A DNA stretch of 43,273 nucleotides from Bacteroidales bacterium. Lineage in GTDB: Bacteria; Bacteroidota; Bacteroidia; Bacteroidales; UBA932. The stretch spans positions 1 through 43,273 of the forward strand of contig JAILMV010000028.1 of assembly GCA_024692185.1 (NCBI GenBank), read 5' to 3'. The first letter of the stretch is position 1. The number at the start of each line of letters is the position of its first letter. The notes below the pieces were generated by a model. The model saw nothing but the letters and a program-made list of their open reading frames with translations. It was not told where the DNA came from and made no database searches. The position numbers and the translations under genes are program-made. Positions 1 to 9,420 of the stretch are shown one piece after another.

Positions 1-270
1 TTTGCCATCCACCGACACCGGATCCCCGGTCACTATGCCCATGACATTTCCGTTCTGCTTTACGGTGGCCTCGATATCGCGGACCTGGAAGGAAGGAGCA
101 GGGTTGTTTATGCCTACAGCCACCACCAAATTCGCACTTCGCAGACTGGTAGGCACTACGGATTCCAGCGCAAACGACGACACTGAAATTTTCTTGAACT
201 TGCTCACGCAGCCCGTAAGCAGCAAGCCTGCCAGAAGCAGAAAGATGGATATTCTGATTGCCTTTCTCAT
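1..270 (-). CDS. Lipoprotein, LEA14-like (5' part only, runs off the window start)
   Basis: Reverse-strand frame from ATG at 270 reads MRKAIRISIFLLLAGLLLTGCVSKFKKISVSSFALESVVPTSLRSANLVVAVGINNPAPSFQVRDIEATVKQNG..., with a lipobox (LLTGC) and an LEA14-like pattern. Open to window edge. Confidence 0.7.
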   Translation of the reverse strand, partial: MRKAIRISIFLLLAGLLLTGCVSKFKKISVSSFALESVVPTSLRSANLVVAVGINNPAPSFQVRDIEATVKQNGNVMGIVTGDPVSVDGK

Positions 271-283
271 TTCTTTAATCTCA

Positions 284-313
284 CAAATATAACATAATTT
301 TTGCATATCTTTG
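284..313. promoter_or_regulatory. Divergent Bacteroidota-type -7 boxes between lipoprotein and miaB
   Basis: CAAATATA at 284-291 (minus-strand TATATTTG) and TATCTTTG at 306-313 match the TAnnTTTG consensus. No clear -33 element for either. Confidence 0.5.
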
Positions 314-317
314 CGAC

Positions 318-1622
318 GTGAAAAAAGTGTACATCGAAACATACGGCTGCCAGATGAACGTCAACGACACCGAGGTCGTTTTCTCCATACTGGCCGCTCA
401 CGGCTATGCCAGGACAGAGGAAATAGCCGAAGCCGACGTTATCATGGCCAACACCTGCTCGATACGCGACAATGCCGAGCAGCGCATCTGGGGCCGCATC
501 GATTATTTCAATACTTTCCGCAAGGCAAAAGCGGATCTGGTAGTAGGAATCCTGGGCTGCATGGCCGAGCGCCTGAAGGACGCCCTGCTGGATACCGGCA
601 AGGTGAACATAGTTGCCGGACCCGATGCCTACAGGAGCCTTCCCGCTTTGCTGGATGCCGTCTGCGAGGGGCATCCCCAGATGAACGTGGAGCTCTCCCG
701 CGAGGAGACCTACGGGGACATCTCCCCCGTCCGTATCGACAAGAACGGAGTGTCCGCCTTCATCTCCATAATGCGCGGATGCAACAATGTCTGCTCCTAC
801 TGCGTAGTTCCCTACACCCGCGGGGCGGAGCGCAGCAGGGACTATCATACCATAGTCCGCGAGGCCTGCGAATGCGTGGAAAAGGGATATAAGGAAGTGA
901 CTCTCCTCGGCCAGAACGTGGACTCCTATCTGTATGAGGACGTGAATTTCGCGAAACTGCTTGAGATGGTGGCCCAGGTCTCCCCCAGCCTCCGCGTAAG
1001 GTTCAGCACCTCCCATCCCAAAGACATCTCCGACGAAGTCATAGACACTATGGCCGCCTGGCCCAACATCTGCCACCATATCCACCTTCCCGTGCAGAGC
1101 GGAAACGACCGTATCCTGGAAAAGATGCGCCGCCGCTACAGCAGGGAATGGTATCTGGGAAGGGTGGCCCGCATCCGCCAGACCATGCCCGACTGCGGAA
1201 TAACCACCGACGCCATCGTGGGATTCTGCTCCGAGACGGAAGATGAATTCCGCGACACCCTGAGCATATTCGAGGAAGTGGGCTACGATGCCGCCTTCAT
1301 GTTCAACTACTCCGAACGCCCGGGCACCCTGGCTTCGAAGAAGTATCCCGACGACATCCCCCTGGATGTCAAGACCCGCCGCCTTAACGAACTGATCGAG
1401 CTTCAGAACCGCCTTTCGCTGGAAAGCAACCGCAGAGACCTGGGCAAGGTCTTCGAAGTTCTTGTGGAAGGCCCTTCCAAGAAGAATGATGCAGAGCTTT
1501 GCGGCCGTACCGGTTCCAACAAGATGTGCGTATGGGCCGATAGCACCCACAAAGCCGGGGACTACGTGAAAGTCCGCGTCAATGACTGCACCTCCGCCAC
1601 ATTGCTATGCGAACTCGCCTGA
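318..1622 (+). CDS. miaB: tRNA-2-methylthio-N6-dimethylallyladenosine synthase MiaB
   Basis: MKKVYIETYGCQMNVNDTEV N-terminus, radical SAM motif RGCNNVCSYCVVPYTRG, C-terminal TRAM-like region. GTG start. Confidence 0.95.
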   Translation: MKKVYIETYGCQMNVNDTEVVFSILAAHGYARTEEIAEADVIMANTCSIRDNAEQRIWGRIDYFNTFRKAKADLVVGILGCMAERLKDALLDTGKVNIVAGPDAYRSLPALLDAVCEGHPQMNVELSREETYGDISPVRIDKNGVSAFISIMRGCNNVCSYCVVPYTRGAERSRDYHTIVREACECVEKGYKEVTLLGQNVDSYLYEDVNFAKLLEMVAQVSPSLRVRFSTSHPKDISDEVIDTMAAWPNICHHIHLPVQSGNDRILEKMRRRYSREWYLGRVARIRQTMPDCGITTDAIVGFCSETEDEFRDTLSIFEEVGYDAAFMFNYSERPGTLASKKYPDDIPLDVKTRRLNELIELQNRLSLESNRRDLGKVFEVLVEGPSKKNDAELCGRTGSNKMCVWADSTHKAGDYVKVRVNDCTSATLLCELA

Positions 1623-2980
1623 CATCGCTGATACTGCTGGCCTCCCTGGCCTTCGCTTGCAGCAAGGATCCCGTCCCGGAACAGGAGGGGCAACCTTCGC
1701 GCAGCGATCTGGTAAAGGCCGGCACGGAGTACGTATTCGATTCTTTGGCCGTCAGCGAAATCCACATAAGCATCAGTTCCGCGGAATGGAAAAAACTGCT
1801 GGACGCATACGACAAGAACTCCAACACCAGGGAATATGTCTGCGCCAGGATGGTCTTTGTCAAGGACGGCGAAATGACGGTTGTCGACAGCATAGGCCTG
1901 CGCCTGAAGGGGAATACTTCCCGCCGGCGCCCTCAGGATGGGAATGGCCGTTACCGTCACGTCCATTTCGGTATAGACACCGACCGCTATGTGGAAGACC
2001 GGGACCTGAAAGGCCTGCGGCGCTTCGACCTTAAATGGTTCAAGGACGATCCCGCCTACGTGCGAGAGATATACTGCTACGACCTCTTCCGCCGCAGCGG
2101 AGTCTGGACCGGGCTTCGCGATGTCTATACCCGGCTATGGCTGAAGGTCGGCAGCGAAAAAGAAATTTATTATGGAGTTTACGGCCTGCTGGAGCACATA
2201 AACAAGGATTATCTACGGATACGTAAGGATGCCTTCGGCGGCAAGGACGGGAATATATGGAAATGCGCGCATGGGGCCAATCTGGCAAACGTGAATGCCG
2301 ATTTCGGGCAGGATGACGGCTACCATGACCACACATATGTGCGCAAGACGGGATCCGAGGAGGATTATCCTCAGGCACTGGAACAGATAAAGGATTTCGT
2401 AGGGAAGATAAACACCATGCCAGGAGCCATTTTCCATAATTGGATTTCGACTGTGATGGATGTGGATCTTTTCCTTAAGACCTATGCGGTGAATGTGGCC
2501 GTGGGCATGTGGGACGATTACTGGAACAATTCCAACAACTTCTATCTCTATTTCAATAGTAACGACCCTTCAAACTACAAAGTCTGGTTCATCCCCTACG
2601 ACTACGACAACACCCTAGGAACATGCCTCAACTGCGGAGTGCAGAGCGATGCCGGAAGGCAGAACCCTTACAATTGGGGCAGCGCCAACAATCCTCTCGT
2701 AAAGAAGATTCTCGAAAATTCTGCCTGGAAGCAGACTTACAAGAGATATCTGCAGGAGCTATGCTGCGACGGAGGCCTTTCCAGTCCTGAGGTAGCGACA
2801 GCGAGGATTGCTTCGATGCAGGCATTGATTAAAGACTATGTGGCTAACGATACCGGCGACGACAATTATCTTTACGACAGCCCAGCCTACTGGGGCTCCC
2901 ACGGAGAGTATAGGATAATGAGCAGCGGCCCCGACAATTTCTTCACTGTCAAGGCCGCCGTCGTATCTGCAATGAAATAA
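1607..2980 (+). CDS. CotH kinase family lipoprotein
   Basis: Signal with lipobox (SLAFACS), IHISISSAEWKKLL, GLRLKGNTSRR and IPYDYDNTLG resemble the CotH family. Overlaps miaB by 16 nt. Confidence 0.75.
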   Translation: MRTRLTSLILLASLAFACSKDPVPEQEGQPSRSDLVKAGTEYVFDSLAVSEIHISISSAEWKKLLDAYDKNSNTREYVCARMVFVKDGEMTVVDSIGLRLKGNTSRRRPQDGNGRYRHVHFGIDTDRYVEDRDLKGLRRFDLKWFKDDPAYVREIYCYDLFRRSGVWTGLRDVYTRLWLKVGSEKEIYYGVYGLLEHINKDYLRIRKDAFGGKDGNIWKCAHGANLANVNADFGQDDGYHDHTYVRKTGSEEDYPQALEQIKDFVGKINTMPGAIFHNWISTVMDVDLFLKTYAVNVAVGMWDDYWNNSNNFYLYFNSNDPSNYKVWFIPYDYDNTLGTCLNCGVQSDAGRQNPYNWGSANNPLVKKILENSAWKQTYKRYLQELCCDGGLSSPEVATARIASMQALIKDYVANDTGDDNYLYDSPAYWGSHGEYRIMSSGPDNFFTVKAAVVSAMK

Positions 2981-2984
2981 GCTG

Positions 2985-4766
2985 CTATTCCACGAAGGCT
3001 ACAATCTCTCCCTTCACTACGTTCTTTCCCTGCTTTCCGGTGACGGCCACTACTCGGCCATCGCGGGCGGGAACTATTTCTTCGCGGCCATAATAGGTCT
3101 GGACATAGCCCATGGCCTCCCCTGCCTTGACGGCAGTGCCGGCAACGGGGGCTGCGGATTCATCATCCACATCTACTTGCCAGAGCAGCTGGCCCTTGAC
3201 GGGAGCCTGCACAGGAACGGCGTGAGGGTATTTCTGGGCATATTCTTCTGCGCTGAATTCGGGCATATCCACCACGGGGCGAACCACTTTGATGGGAGCG
3301 CCGGCCTTGGCACGGAAGTCCTCGAGTTCGGTGTTGAAGCGCTGCTTGGCGAGGCCGGAGCGGAAGTCGCGGTATTGCCTCTCGTGCATTGCGAACTCGA
3401 AGAGCTCCTCCTGGTCCTCTCCTTCGTCCCAACCTTCTTCCTTCATCATCTGACGGAACTTGGGCAGTTCATCCGGATACATGTCCTGAGGGTTGCCGGT
3501 ATAGAATTCCATTCCCTTTTCCTTAGCCAGGGCCACAATCTCCGGAGCGAGTTCGCCGGGGAGCTTGCCCATCTTGCCCAGGATCATTCCCCAGGTATCC
3601 TTGTCGATGGTAGTCCAGCGAGGATTGCCCTTGATTACGTTCAGCAGGTTCATAAGAGCGGTATTCTTCACGTACTGGCTGAACGGGGTCACGAGCGGAG
3701 GATATCCGAGGCGGGGCCACACGTACTGGACCTCTTCGAAGAGCTTGACCATCAGGGTGTCCAGGGTCATATCCGGACGACCTGCAGCACGCTCGGCGGC
3801 ATTCACGGCGCCGAGGAAAGGCTTAAGGTCGGCCATCATCGACCCCATCATTCCGCCGGGAAGGCCGCAGCCTACCAGCAAAGAGGTCATCTGGGCATTC
3901 GTAGGGTTGATCCAGTATCCGAGGAAGTCGTCGATGAATTCCTGGGTAAGGGCGCGGACCTGCATATAGGCATCCATGTTGATGTCCTTCACCAGGAATC
4001 CGTCGGCCTTGAGCATTTCGCGTATGGTAATCACGTCCGGATGGACCTTGCCCCAGGAGAGGGGTTCCACTGCCACGTCGAGGTAATCGGCGCCGGCGCG
4101 GGCGACTTCCAGCATGGAGGCCGGGCTGAATCCGGGGCCGCTGTGGCCGTGATACTGCACTTTGATATGCGGATATTTCTTCTTGATCTCGGCGGTGAGC
4201 TGGGCGAGGAAGGTCGGGCGGCCTACGCCGGCCATGTCCTTGAGGCAGATTTCATCGGCTCCGTATTCCACCAGATGGTCCACTACGCCCATATAGTACT
4301 CCACGGTATGGACGGGAGAGTTGGTGATGGAGAGGGCGGCCTGGGAGATCATGCCGGCCTTCTTGGCATATTCTACGCTGAGTTTGAGGTTGCGGTGGTC
4401 GTTAAGGCCGCAGAAGGAGCGGGAGATGTCAGTGCCCTGGGCTTTCTTGACCTTGAACATGAGTTCGCGTACGTCGGCAGGCACAGGATTCATGCGGAGG
4501 GCATTGAGTCCGCGCTCCAGCATGTGGGTTTGGATTCCGGCCTTGTGGAAGGGTGCAGTCCACTTCCTCACGGAAATGTTAGGGTTCTCTCCGTAGAGGA
4601 GGTTCACCTGTTCGAAGGCTCCGCCGTTGGTTTCCACGCGGTCGAAGCATCCCATATCTATGATTGCAGGAGCTACTCTTACGAGCTGGTCGACTCTAGG
4701 CTGGTATTTGCCTGAAGACTGCCACATATCCCTGTAGACCAGGGAAAATTTGATTTCTTTTGCCAT
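2985..4766 (-). CDS. Oxaloacetate decarboxylase alpha / pyruvate carboxylase subunit B-like carboxyltransferase with BCCP-like tail
   Basis: MAKEIKFSLVYRDMWQSSGKY..., VETNGGAFEQV, ICLKDMAGVGRP, YHGHSGPGF; C-terminal lipoyl/biotinyl-like fold. Start moved from 4820 to the ATG at 4766. Confidence 0.8.
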   Translation of the reverse strand: MAKEIKFSLVYRDMWQSSGKYQPRVDQLVRVAPAIIDMGCFDRVETNGGAFEQVNLLYGENPNISVRKWTAPFHKAGIQTHMLERGLNALRMNPVPADVRELMFKVKKAQGTDISRSFCGLNDHRNLKLSVEYAKKAGMISQAALSITNSPVHTVEYYMGVVDHLVEYGADEICLKDMAGVGRPTFLAQLTAEIKKKYPHIKVQYHGHSGPGFSPASMLEVARAGADYLDVAVEPLSWGKVHPDVITIREMLKADGFLVKDINMDAYMQVRALTQEFIDDFLGYWINPTNAQMTSLLVGCGLPGGMMGSMMADLKPFLGAVNAAERAAGRPDMTLDTLMVKLFEEVQYVWPRLGYPPLVTPFSQYVKNTALMNLLNVIKGNPRWTTIDKDTWGMILGKMGKLPGELAPEIVALAKEKGMEFYTGNPQDMYPDELPKFRQMMKEEGWDEGEDQEELFEFAMHERQYRDFRSGLAKQRFNTELEDFRAKAGAPIKVVRPVVDMPEFSAEEYAQKYPHAVPVQAPVKGQLLWQVDVDDESAAPVAGTAVKAGEAMGYVQTYYGREEIVPARDGRVVAVTGKQGKNVVKGEIVAFVE

Positions 4767-4809
4767 AGTTTGTAGTTGCGATTCCCGGCACGACCGAAAA
4801 TCTGAATTA

Positions 4810-4817
4810 CAAATATA
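4810..4817 (-). promoter_or_regulatory. -7 box for the carboxyltransferase gene
   Basis: CAAATATA on plus = TATATTTG on minus, about 44 bp upstream of the ATG. Confidence 0.45.
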
Positions 4818-4826
4818 CAAAATAAA

Positions 4827-4857
4827 CTTGCAGGGTTAAAATATTTTCGTACCTTTG
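4827..4857 (+). promoter_or_regulatory. Bacteroidota-type promoter for tRNA-His
   Basis: CTTG at 4827-4830 and TACCTTTG at 4850-4857, 19-nt spacing, just upstream of the tRNA. Confidence 0.65.
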
Positions 4858-4870
4858 CAGTCCTTAACAC

Positions 4871-4947
4871 GGTGCGATTAGTTCAGTTGGTAGAGCACCA
4901 GATTGTGGTTCTGGTTGTCGTGGGTTCGAGCCCCACATCGCACCCCA
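4871..4947 (+). tRNA. tRNA-His (anticodon GTG), with encoded G-1 and CCA
   Basis: Acceptor arms GTGCGAT (4872-4878) / ATCGCAC (4937-4943); anticodon stem-loop CCAGA-TTGTGGT-TCTGG; T-arm GTGGGTTCGAGCCCCAC; G-1 at 4871, C73 at 4944, CCA at 4945-4947. Confidence 0.96.
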
Positions 4948-4956
4948 ACAAAAAAA

Positions 4957-4981
4957 GGCCTCCTCGACGGAGGCCTTTTTT
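4957..4981 (+). terminator. Rho-independent terminator after tRNA-His
   Basis: GGCCTCC-TCGAC-GGAGGCC-TTTTTT, preceded by an A-tract. Confidence 0.9.
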
Positions 4982-5019
4982 CGTTGGGTGCATATATTCT
5001 CATTCTCAAAATAAATCGC

Positions 5020-5027
5020 TACCTTTG
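5020..5027 (+). promoter_or_regulatory. -7 box upstream of the small membrane protein gene
   Basis: TACCTTTG matches TAnnTTTG, 25 bp before the ATG at 5053. Confidence 0.45.
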
Positions 5028-5052
5028 AATGGACGATAAACTCTAGATTGAG

Positions 5053-5241
5053 ATGAAAAACTACCTTATCCATGCCTTGGTATCGGCTGTAGTATATACA
5101 GCCATCCTGGTAGCCGTCAATGCCATCTTCGGCGAACTGCAATCATTCTGCTTCTATCTTGTTTCTGCCGTTATTTTCGGAGTAGTATTCGGCGTTTACC
5201 ATTACCTGGTGGAAAAGAAAAGCGCGAAAAAGTCGAAGTAA
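5053..5241 (+). CDS. Small membrane protein (62 aa), unknown function
   Basis: MKNYLIHALVSAVVYTAILVAVNAIFGELQSFCFYLVSAVIFGVVFGVYHYLVEKKSAKKSK: two predicted hydrophobic segments and a Lys-rich tail; preceded by a -7 box. Confidence 0.7.
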   Translation: MKNYLIHALVSAVVYTAILVAVNAIFGELQSFCFYLVSAVIFGVVFGVYHYLVEKKSAKKSK

Positions 5242-5242
5242 T

Positions 5243-5725
5243 ATGCATAGAATCCTGGCCTTAGTTATCGTAGCTCTGCTTTCCGCTTTCTGCAGCAATG
5301 CCCCTGAGGCACCGTCGCAGGAGTGCTGTGAGCAGGCGTTTTCGCAGATTCCCGACCATAAGCACTTCAGCAAAGTGGACAAGAATGCCTTTTCGGCCGA
5401 GTTCCGGGAGCTTTTGGAAAAGGCTTATGCCGCAGCGGATAAGGAAGAGCAGGAGAATCCGGGAGAAATCGGGGACTATGAATTCCTTAGCTACTGGTAC
5501 GATGGCAACGGCGATTCCCTGCTGGAAAGCGAAGGCAGCAGCATAGTTTTCGAACCAGGCGAGGTGAAGGACGGCAGGGTCAGGGTGGATATCTGCATTA
5601 ATACGGAACACAAATTCGCCATGCTCCTGCTATATGAAGACAAGGCATGGCGTATAGATGACTGGATCGATCCCGCCTTCGGGAAATCCATGAAAACGAT
5701 GACCAAGGACTACTTGGCGCGATAG
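5243..5725 (+). CDS. Secreted/lipoprotein-like hypothetical protein, possibly DUF3828-like
   Basis: Signal-like N-terminus MHRILALVIVALLSAFCSNAP; C-terminal LLLYEDKAWRIDDWID resembles DUF3828-like endings. Follows previous gene by 1 nt. Confidence 0.6.
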   Translation: MHRILALVIVALLSAFCSNAPEAPSQECCEQAFSQIPDHKHFSKVDKNAFSAEFRELLEKAYAAADKEEQENPGEIGDYEFLSYWYDGNGDSLLESEGSSIVFEPGEVKDGRVRVDICINTEHKFAMLLLYEDKAWRIDDWIDPAFGKSMKTMTKDYLAR

Positions 5726-6555
5726 CAGCGCAGGGTATTCTTCATCAGCATGGCGATGGTCATTGGCCCTACTCCTCCGGGAACAGGGGTAATCCAGGAA
5801 GCCAGATCCACGCAAGAATCAAAATCCACATCTCCACAGAGCTTTCCTTCGGGCGTGCGGTTGATACCCACGTCGATGATGATGGCACCGGGCTTCACCA
5901 TATCTCCGGTGATAAGGCCGGCCTTGCCCACGGCAGCTACCAGCACATCTGCCTGACGGCAGACGGAGGCCAGGTCGGCGGTACGCGAATGGGCTATCAC
6001 CACAGTGGCATTGCGGTCCAGAAGCAGCTTGGCAACGGGTTTGCCTACGATATTGCTGCGGCCTACGACCACAGCGGTCTTGCCGCAGAGATCGACGCCG
6101 GTGCTATCCAGAAGGCGCATCACGCCGGCAGGGGTGCAAGGCACTATGCAATCCTTTCCAAGCCAGAGTCCGGAAACATTTGAAGGATGGAATCCGTCCA
6201 CGTCCTTTGCGGCGGAGATGGCATCAATGACCTTCTCTTCGTCGATATGCTTGGGAAGAGGCAGCTGAACCAGCAGGCCGTCCACCGCAGGATCTGCGTT
6301 CAGTTCGGCTATCTTGGCCAGGAGTTCCTCCTCCGAAACCGAGGCGGGCAGTTCTATCAGCAAGGATTCCATTCCGGTATAGGCAGCAGCCTTGACCTTG
6401 TTGCGCACATACACCTGGCTGGCAGGGTTCTCCCCCACTATGATTACGCAGAGGCAGGGTTTGCGCTCTCCGCGGGCTTCTATTTCCGCCACTTCGGCAC
6501 GGACCTCGTCCTTGACGACCGCGCTCAATGCTTTTCCATCGAGAATCTTTCCCAT
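5710..6555 (-). CDS. folD: Bifunctional methylenetetrahydrofolate dehydrogenase/cyclohydrolase FolD
   Basis: MGKILDGKALS..., PASQVYVRNKVKAAAYTGM, DGLLVQLPLPKHI, KDVDGFHPSNVG-like, VVGRSNIVGKPVAKLL, TPVPGGVGPMTIAML. Start set at internal ATG (6555). Confidence 0.95.
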   Translation of the reverse strand: MGKILDGKALSAVVKDEVRAEVAEIEARGERKPCLCVIIVGENPASQVYVRNKVKAAAYTGMESLLIELPASVSEEELLAKIAELNADPAVDGLLVQLPLPKHIDEEKVIDAISAAKDVDGFHPSNVSGLWLGKDCIVPCTPAGVMRLLDSTGVDLCGKTAVVVGRSNIVGKPVAKLLLDRNATVVIAHSRTADLASVCRQADVLVAAVGKAGLITGDMVKPGAIIIDVGINRTPEGKLCGDVDFDSCVDLASWITPVPGGVGPMTIAMLMKNTLRCYRAK

Positions 6556-6556
6556 A

Positions 6557-7885
6557 TTATTTCTCAAGTGCGCAGTGCGCAATATCATTCCTGTAAAACA
6601 AATTGTCGCATTTCAGCTTGGCGACCTCGCGATACACGTTCTCGCGGGCATCTGCCACGTCGCGCCCGCTTCCGACCACCATCAGCACACGGCCGCCGGC
6701 AGTCACCAGCACGTTGTCGCGGTAGGCTGTTCCCATATGGTAAACCTTGCCCTGCACGGCCTCCAGGCCGGAAATCACGGCGCCCTTCTCGTACTTGCCA
6801 GGATAGCCCTTAGAGGCAAGCACCACGCCCAAGGTCACGGCATCTTTCCAAACAGGGGCGGAGGTTTCACGCCCGGACGCAACGGCTTCAAAGATATCGA
6901 AAATATCGCTTTCCAGCAAAGGCAGCACCACTTCCGTCTCGGGATCCCCGAAACGGGCGTTGAACTCTATCACCTTAATTCCCTGCGGAGTCTTCATAAG
7001 CCCTCCGTAGAGCACGCCGCTTAGCGGGCATCCCTCCGCAACCATCGCGGAAGCAGCCTTGCACATAATTTCCTTGAACGCGAAGTCCTTGTCCTCTACG
7101 CTGATGAACGGCAGGCCGGTATAGGCTCCCATTCCTCCGGTATTAGGACCTTTGTCGCCATCGAAGGCGCGCTTATGATCCTGGGAGAGAGGCATGGGAT
7201 ACACTCGTTCCCCGTCCACGAAGCAGAGGAAGGAGAATTCAGGGCCGGTAAGATAATCCTCGATCACTACCCTGCCCTTTCCGAAAGAAGCATCCAGCAA
7301 CATATCGGAGAGGGCCGCGCGAGCCTCTTCAAGATCCTGGGCTATCACCACCCCCTTGCCCGCAGCCAGCCCGTCGTACTTGATGACTGCGGGGAATGGC
7401 CTCCCGGACACATAGGCCAGAGCATCGTCGTAAGAATCGAAGCTCTTGTAGCCAGCGGTGGGAATACCGTACTTGGACATAAGTTCCTTGGCGAATTCCT
7501 TGGAACTCTCGATGCGGGTCGCGGACTGGGTATGCCCGAATATCTTGAGTCCTGCTGCACGGAAGGCATCCACTATGCCGGCGGCCAGCGAGGCTTCGGG
7601 ACCGACGATGGTAAGATCCACCTGATTCTCCAGCGCAAAAGCCTTCAGACCCTCGACATCGGTATCTTTAAGCTGTACATTGAACGCCTGTTCAGCTATG
7701 CCCGCATTTCCAGGAGCGCAATAAATACGCTCCACCTGCGGACTGCGGCTGAGGGCATCCACTATGGCATGCTCACGTCCGCCGCCACCTATCACCAGGA
7801 CAGTTTTCCCGAGGCAGTCCTCCAGGAGGATATCCTTGGCGGCCTTGGCAAATCTCTGTGTAGGAAGAGGATATACTAAACCCAT
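6557..7885 (-). CDS. purD: Phosphoribosylamine-glycine ligase PurD
   Basis: VLVIGGGGREHAIV, APGNAGIAEQAF, KYDGLAAGKGVVIA, GPNTGGMGAYTGLPF, NARFGDPETEVVLPLLESD. Start uncertain (24-aa extension before the usual domain start). Confidence 0.95.
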   Translation of the reverse strand: MGLVYPLPTQRFAKAAKDILLEDCLGKTVLVIGGGGREHAIVDALSRSPQVERIYCAPGNAGIAEQAFNVQLKDTDVEGLKAFALENQVDLTIVGPEASLAAGIVDAFRAAGLKIFGHTQSATRIESSKEFAKELMSKYGIPTAGYKSFDSYDDALAYVSGRPFPAVIKYDGLAAGKGVVIAQDLEEARAALSDMLLDASFGKGRVVIEDYLTGPEFSFLCFVDGERVYPMPLSQDHKRAFDGDKGPNTGGMGAYTGLPFISVEDKDFAFKEIMCKAASAMVAEGCPLSGVLYGGLMKTPQGIKVIEFNARFGDPETEVVLPLLESDIFDIFEAVASGRETSAPVWKDAVTLGVVLASKGYPGKYEKGAVISGLEAVQGKVYHMGTAYRDNVLVTAGGRVLMVVGSGRDVADARENVYREVAKLKCDNLFYRNDIAHCALEK

Positions 7886-7890
7886 GACTA

Positions 7891-9420
7891 TTAATGTTTA
7901 AAATGACGTACGCCCGTAAAGAGCATCACTATTCCAAGTTCATCCGCTTTGGCAATCGCATCTGCATCGCGTATGCTGCCGCCGGGCTGGACTATTGCTG
8001 AGACTCCGTATTCCGCAGCAAGGGCCACGGTATCGTCGAAGGGCAGGAAACCGTCGGAGGCCAGGATGAGCCCGGACTCGAATCCGGCTGCCTTAGCCTC
8101 TTCCAGGGCGATGTGGGCGGAACCCACGCGGTTGGTCTGGCCTGCGCCTATGCCTATGGTGTGGCAGTCGCGGACCACTGCTATCGCATTGGATTTCACG
8201 TGCTTGACTATCTTCCAGCCGAATTCCAGATCCTTCATCATGGCTGCTGAAGGCTTGGCCTTGGTGACGCACATCTCGGCAGTGACTTCCTCAACCTGGG
8301 TGTCCAGCTGCTGCACCAGCAGGCCTCCGGTCACGCCCACATACTGGGGCACGGGGGCTCCGGTGCGGGTCATATCGACCTGCAGCACGCGGAGATTCTT
8401 CTTCGCAGAAAGGATCTCCAGGGCTTCGGGAGTATAGGAAGGAGCGATTACTATCTCCAGGAAGATGGGCTTCATACCCAGGGCGACCTCGGCAGTAAGC
8501 TCGCGGTTCACTCCGACTATACCTCCGTAGATGCTCACCTTGTCGGCCTCATAGGCGGCCTGCCAGGCTTCCTCGATGCTGGGAGCGACTGCGGTTCCGC
8601 AGGGATTCATATGCTTGAGGGCCACGCAGCAGGGCTCCTCGAAATCGCGGAGCACGTTCAGGGCTGCATTGGCATCCTGGATGTTATTGTAGGAAAGCTC
8701 TTTGCCCTGGATCTGCTTTGCGAAGGCCAGAGAGAAGGGAACCGGCTGCATATCCGCATAGAAAGCTGCGCTCTGGTGAGGATTCTCGCCGTAGCGGAGC
8801 TCCTGCTTGAAATCGAATTCCAGGAAAAGCTTCTCGGGAAGACCTGCCTTGGCACGCATATAAGTAGCGATGCAGCTATCGTATTCGGCAGTGTGGGTGT
8901 AGGCCTTGGCTGAGAGCTGCAGGCGGGTTTCCTGCGAGGTCTTGCCATTTGCGCGGAGTTCCTCCAGCACGCGGCCGTAATCCGAAGGATCGCAGACAAT
9001 TGTCACGTCCTTCCAGTTCTTGGCTGCGCTGCGCACCATCGAAGGACCGCCGATGTCGATGTTCTCGATGGCTTCCTCGAGGGTCACGCCCTCCTTTGCT
9101 ATGGTCTGGCGGAAAGGATAAAGGTTGACGCATACCAGGTCGATGGTTTCTATCCCATTCTCCTCCAGGGTGGCCATATGTTCGGGGAGATCGCGGCGGG
9201 CAAGTATTCCACCATGCACCTTGGGATGCAGGGTCTTCACCCTTCCGTCCAGAATCTCGGGGAATCCCGTAACCTCGCTGATGCCTATGGTCTTCACTCC
9301 TTCGCTCTCGAGGAGCTTCTGGGTACCGCCGGTGGCAATTATCTCCCAGCCCAAATCTACAAGGCCCTGCACGAAGGCAACCAGGCCCGTCTTATCGCTT
9401 ACGCTTACTAATGCTCTCAT
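7891..9420 (-). CDS. purH: Bifunctional AICAR formyltransferase/IMP cyclohydrolase PurH
   Basis: MRALVSVSDKTGLVAF, RVKTLHPKVHGGILARRD, ELRYGENPHQSAAFY, ALKHMNPCGTAVA, FDDTVALAAEYGV..IVQPGGSIRD. Confidence 0.97.
   Translation of the reverse strand: MRALVSVSDKTGLVAFVQGLVDLGWEIIATGGTQKLLESEGVKTIGISEVTGFPEILDGRVKTLHPKVHGGILARRDLPEHMATLEENGIETIDLVCVNLYPFRQTIAKEGVTLEEAIENIDIGGPSMVRSAAKNWKDVTIVCDPSDYGRVLEELRANGKTSQETRLQLSAKAYTHTAEYDSCIATYMRAKAGLPEKLFLEFDFKQELRYGENPHQSAAFYADMQPVPFSLAFAKQIQGKELSYNNIQDANAALNVLRDFEEPCCVALKHMNPCGTAVAPSIEEAWQAAYEADKVSIYGGIVGVNRELTAEVALGMKPIFLEIVIAPSYTPEALEILSAKKNLRVLQVDMTRTGAPVPQYVGVTGGLLVQQLDTQVEEVTAEMCVTKAKPSAAMMKDLEFGWKIVKHVKSNAIAVVRDCHTIGIGAGQTNRVGSAHIALEEAKAAGFESGLILASDGFLPFDDTVALAAEYGVSAIVQPGGSIRDADAIAKADELGIVMLFTGVRHFKH

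Noticed and set aside
2-292. 96-aa plus-strand ORF at the window start
   Set aside because: The opposite strand encodes a lipoprotein with lipobox and its own -7 box.
267-1550. 427-aa minus-strand ORF
   Set aside because: Antisense to miaB; no motif support.
4871-4981. tRNA-His locus as a possible integration site
   Set aside because: No integrase, direct repeat of the tRNA 3' end or foreign gene content nearby; just a tRNA and its terminator.
7811-7885. 24-aa N-terminal extension of PurD as a novel domain
   Set aside because: Too short to judge; may be a start-site misassignment, although the first ATG follows purH by only 5 nt.
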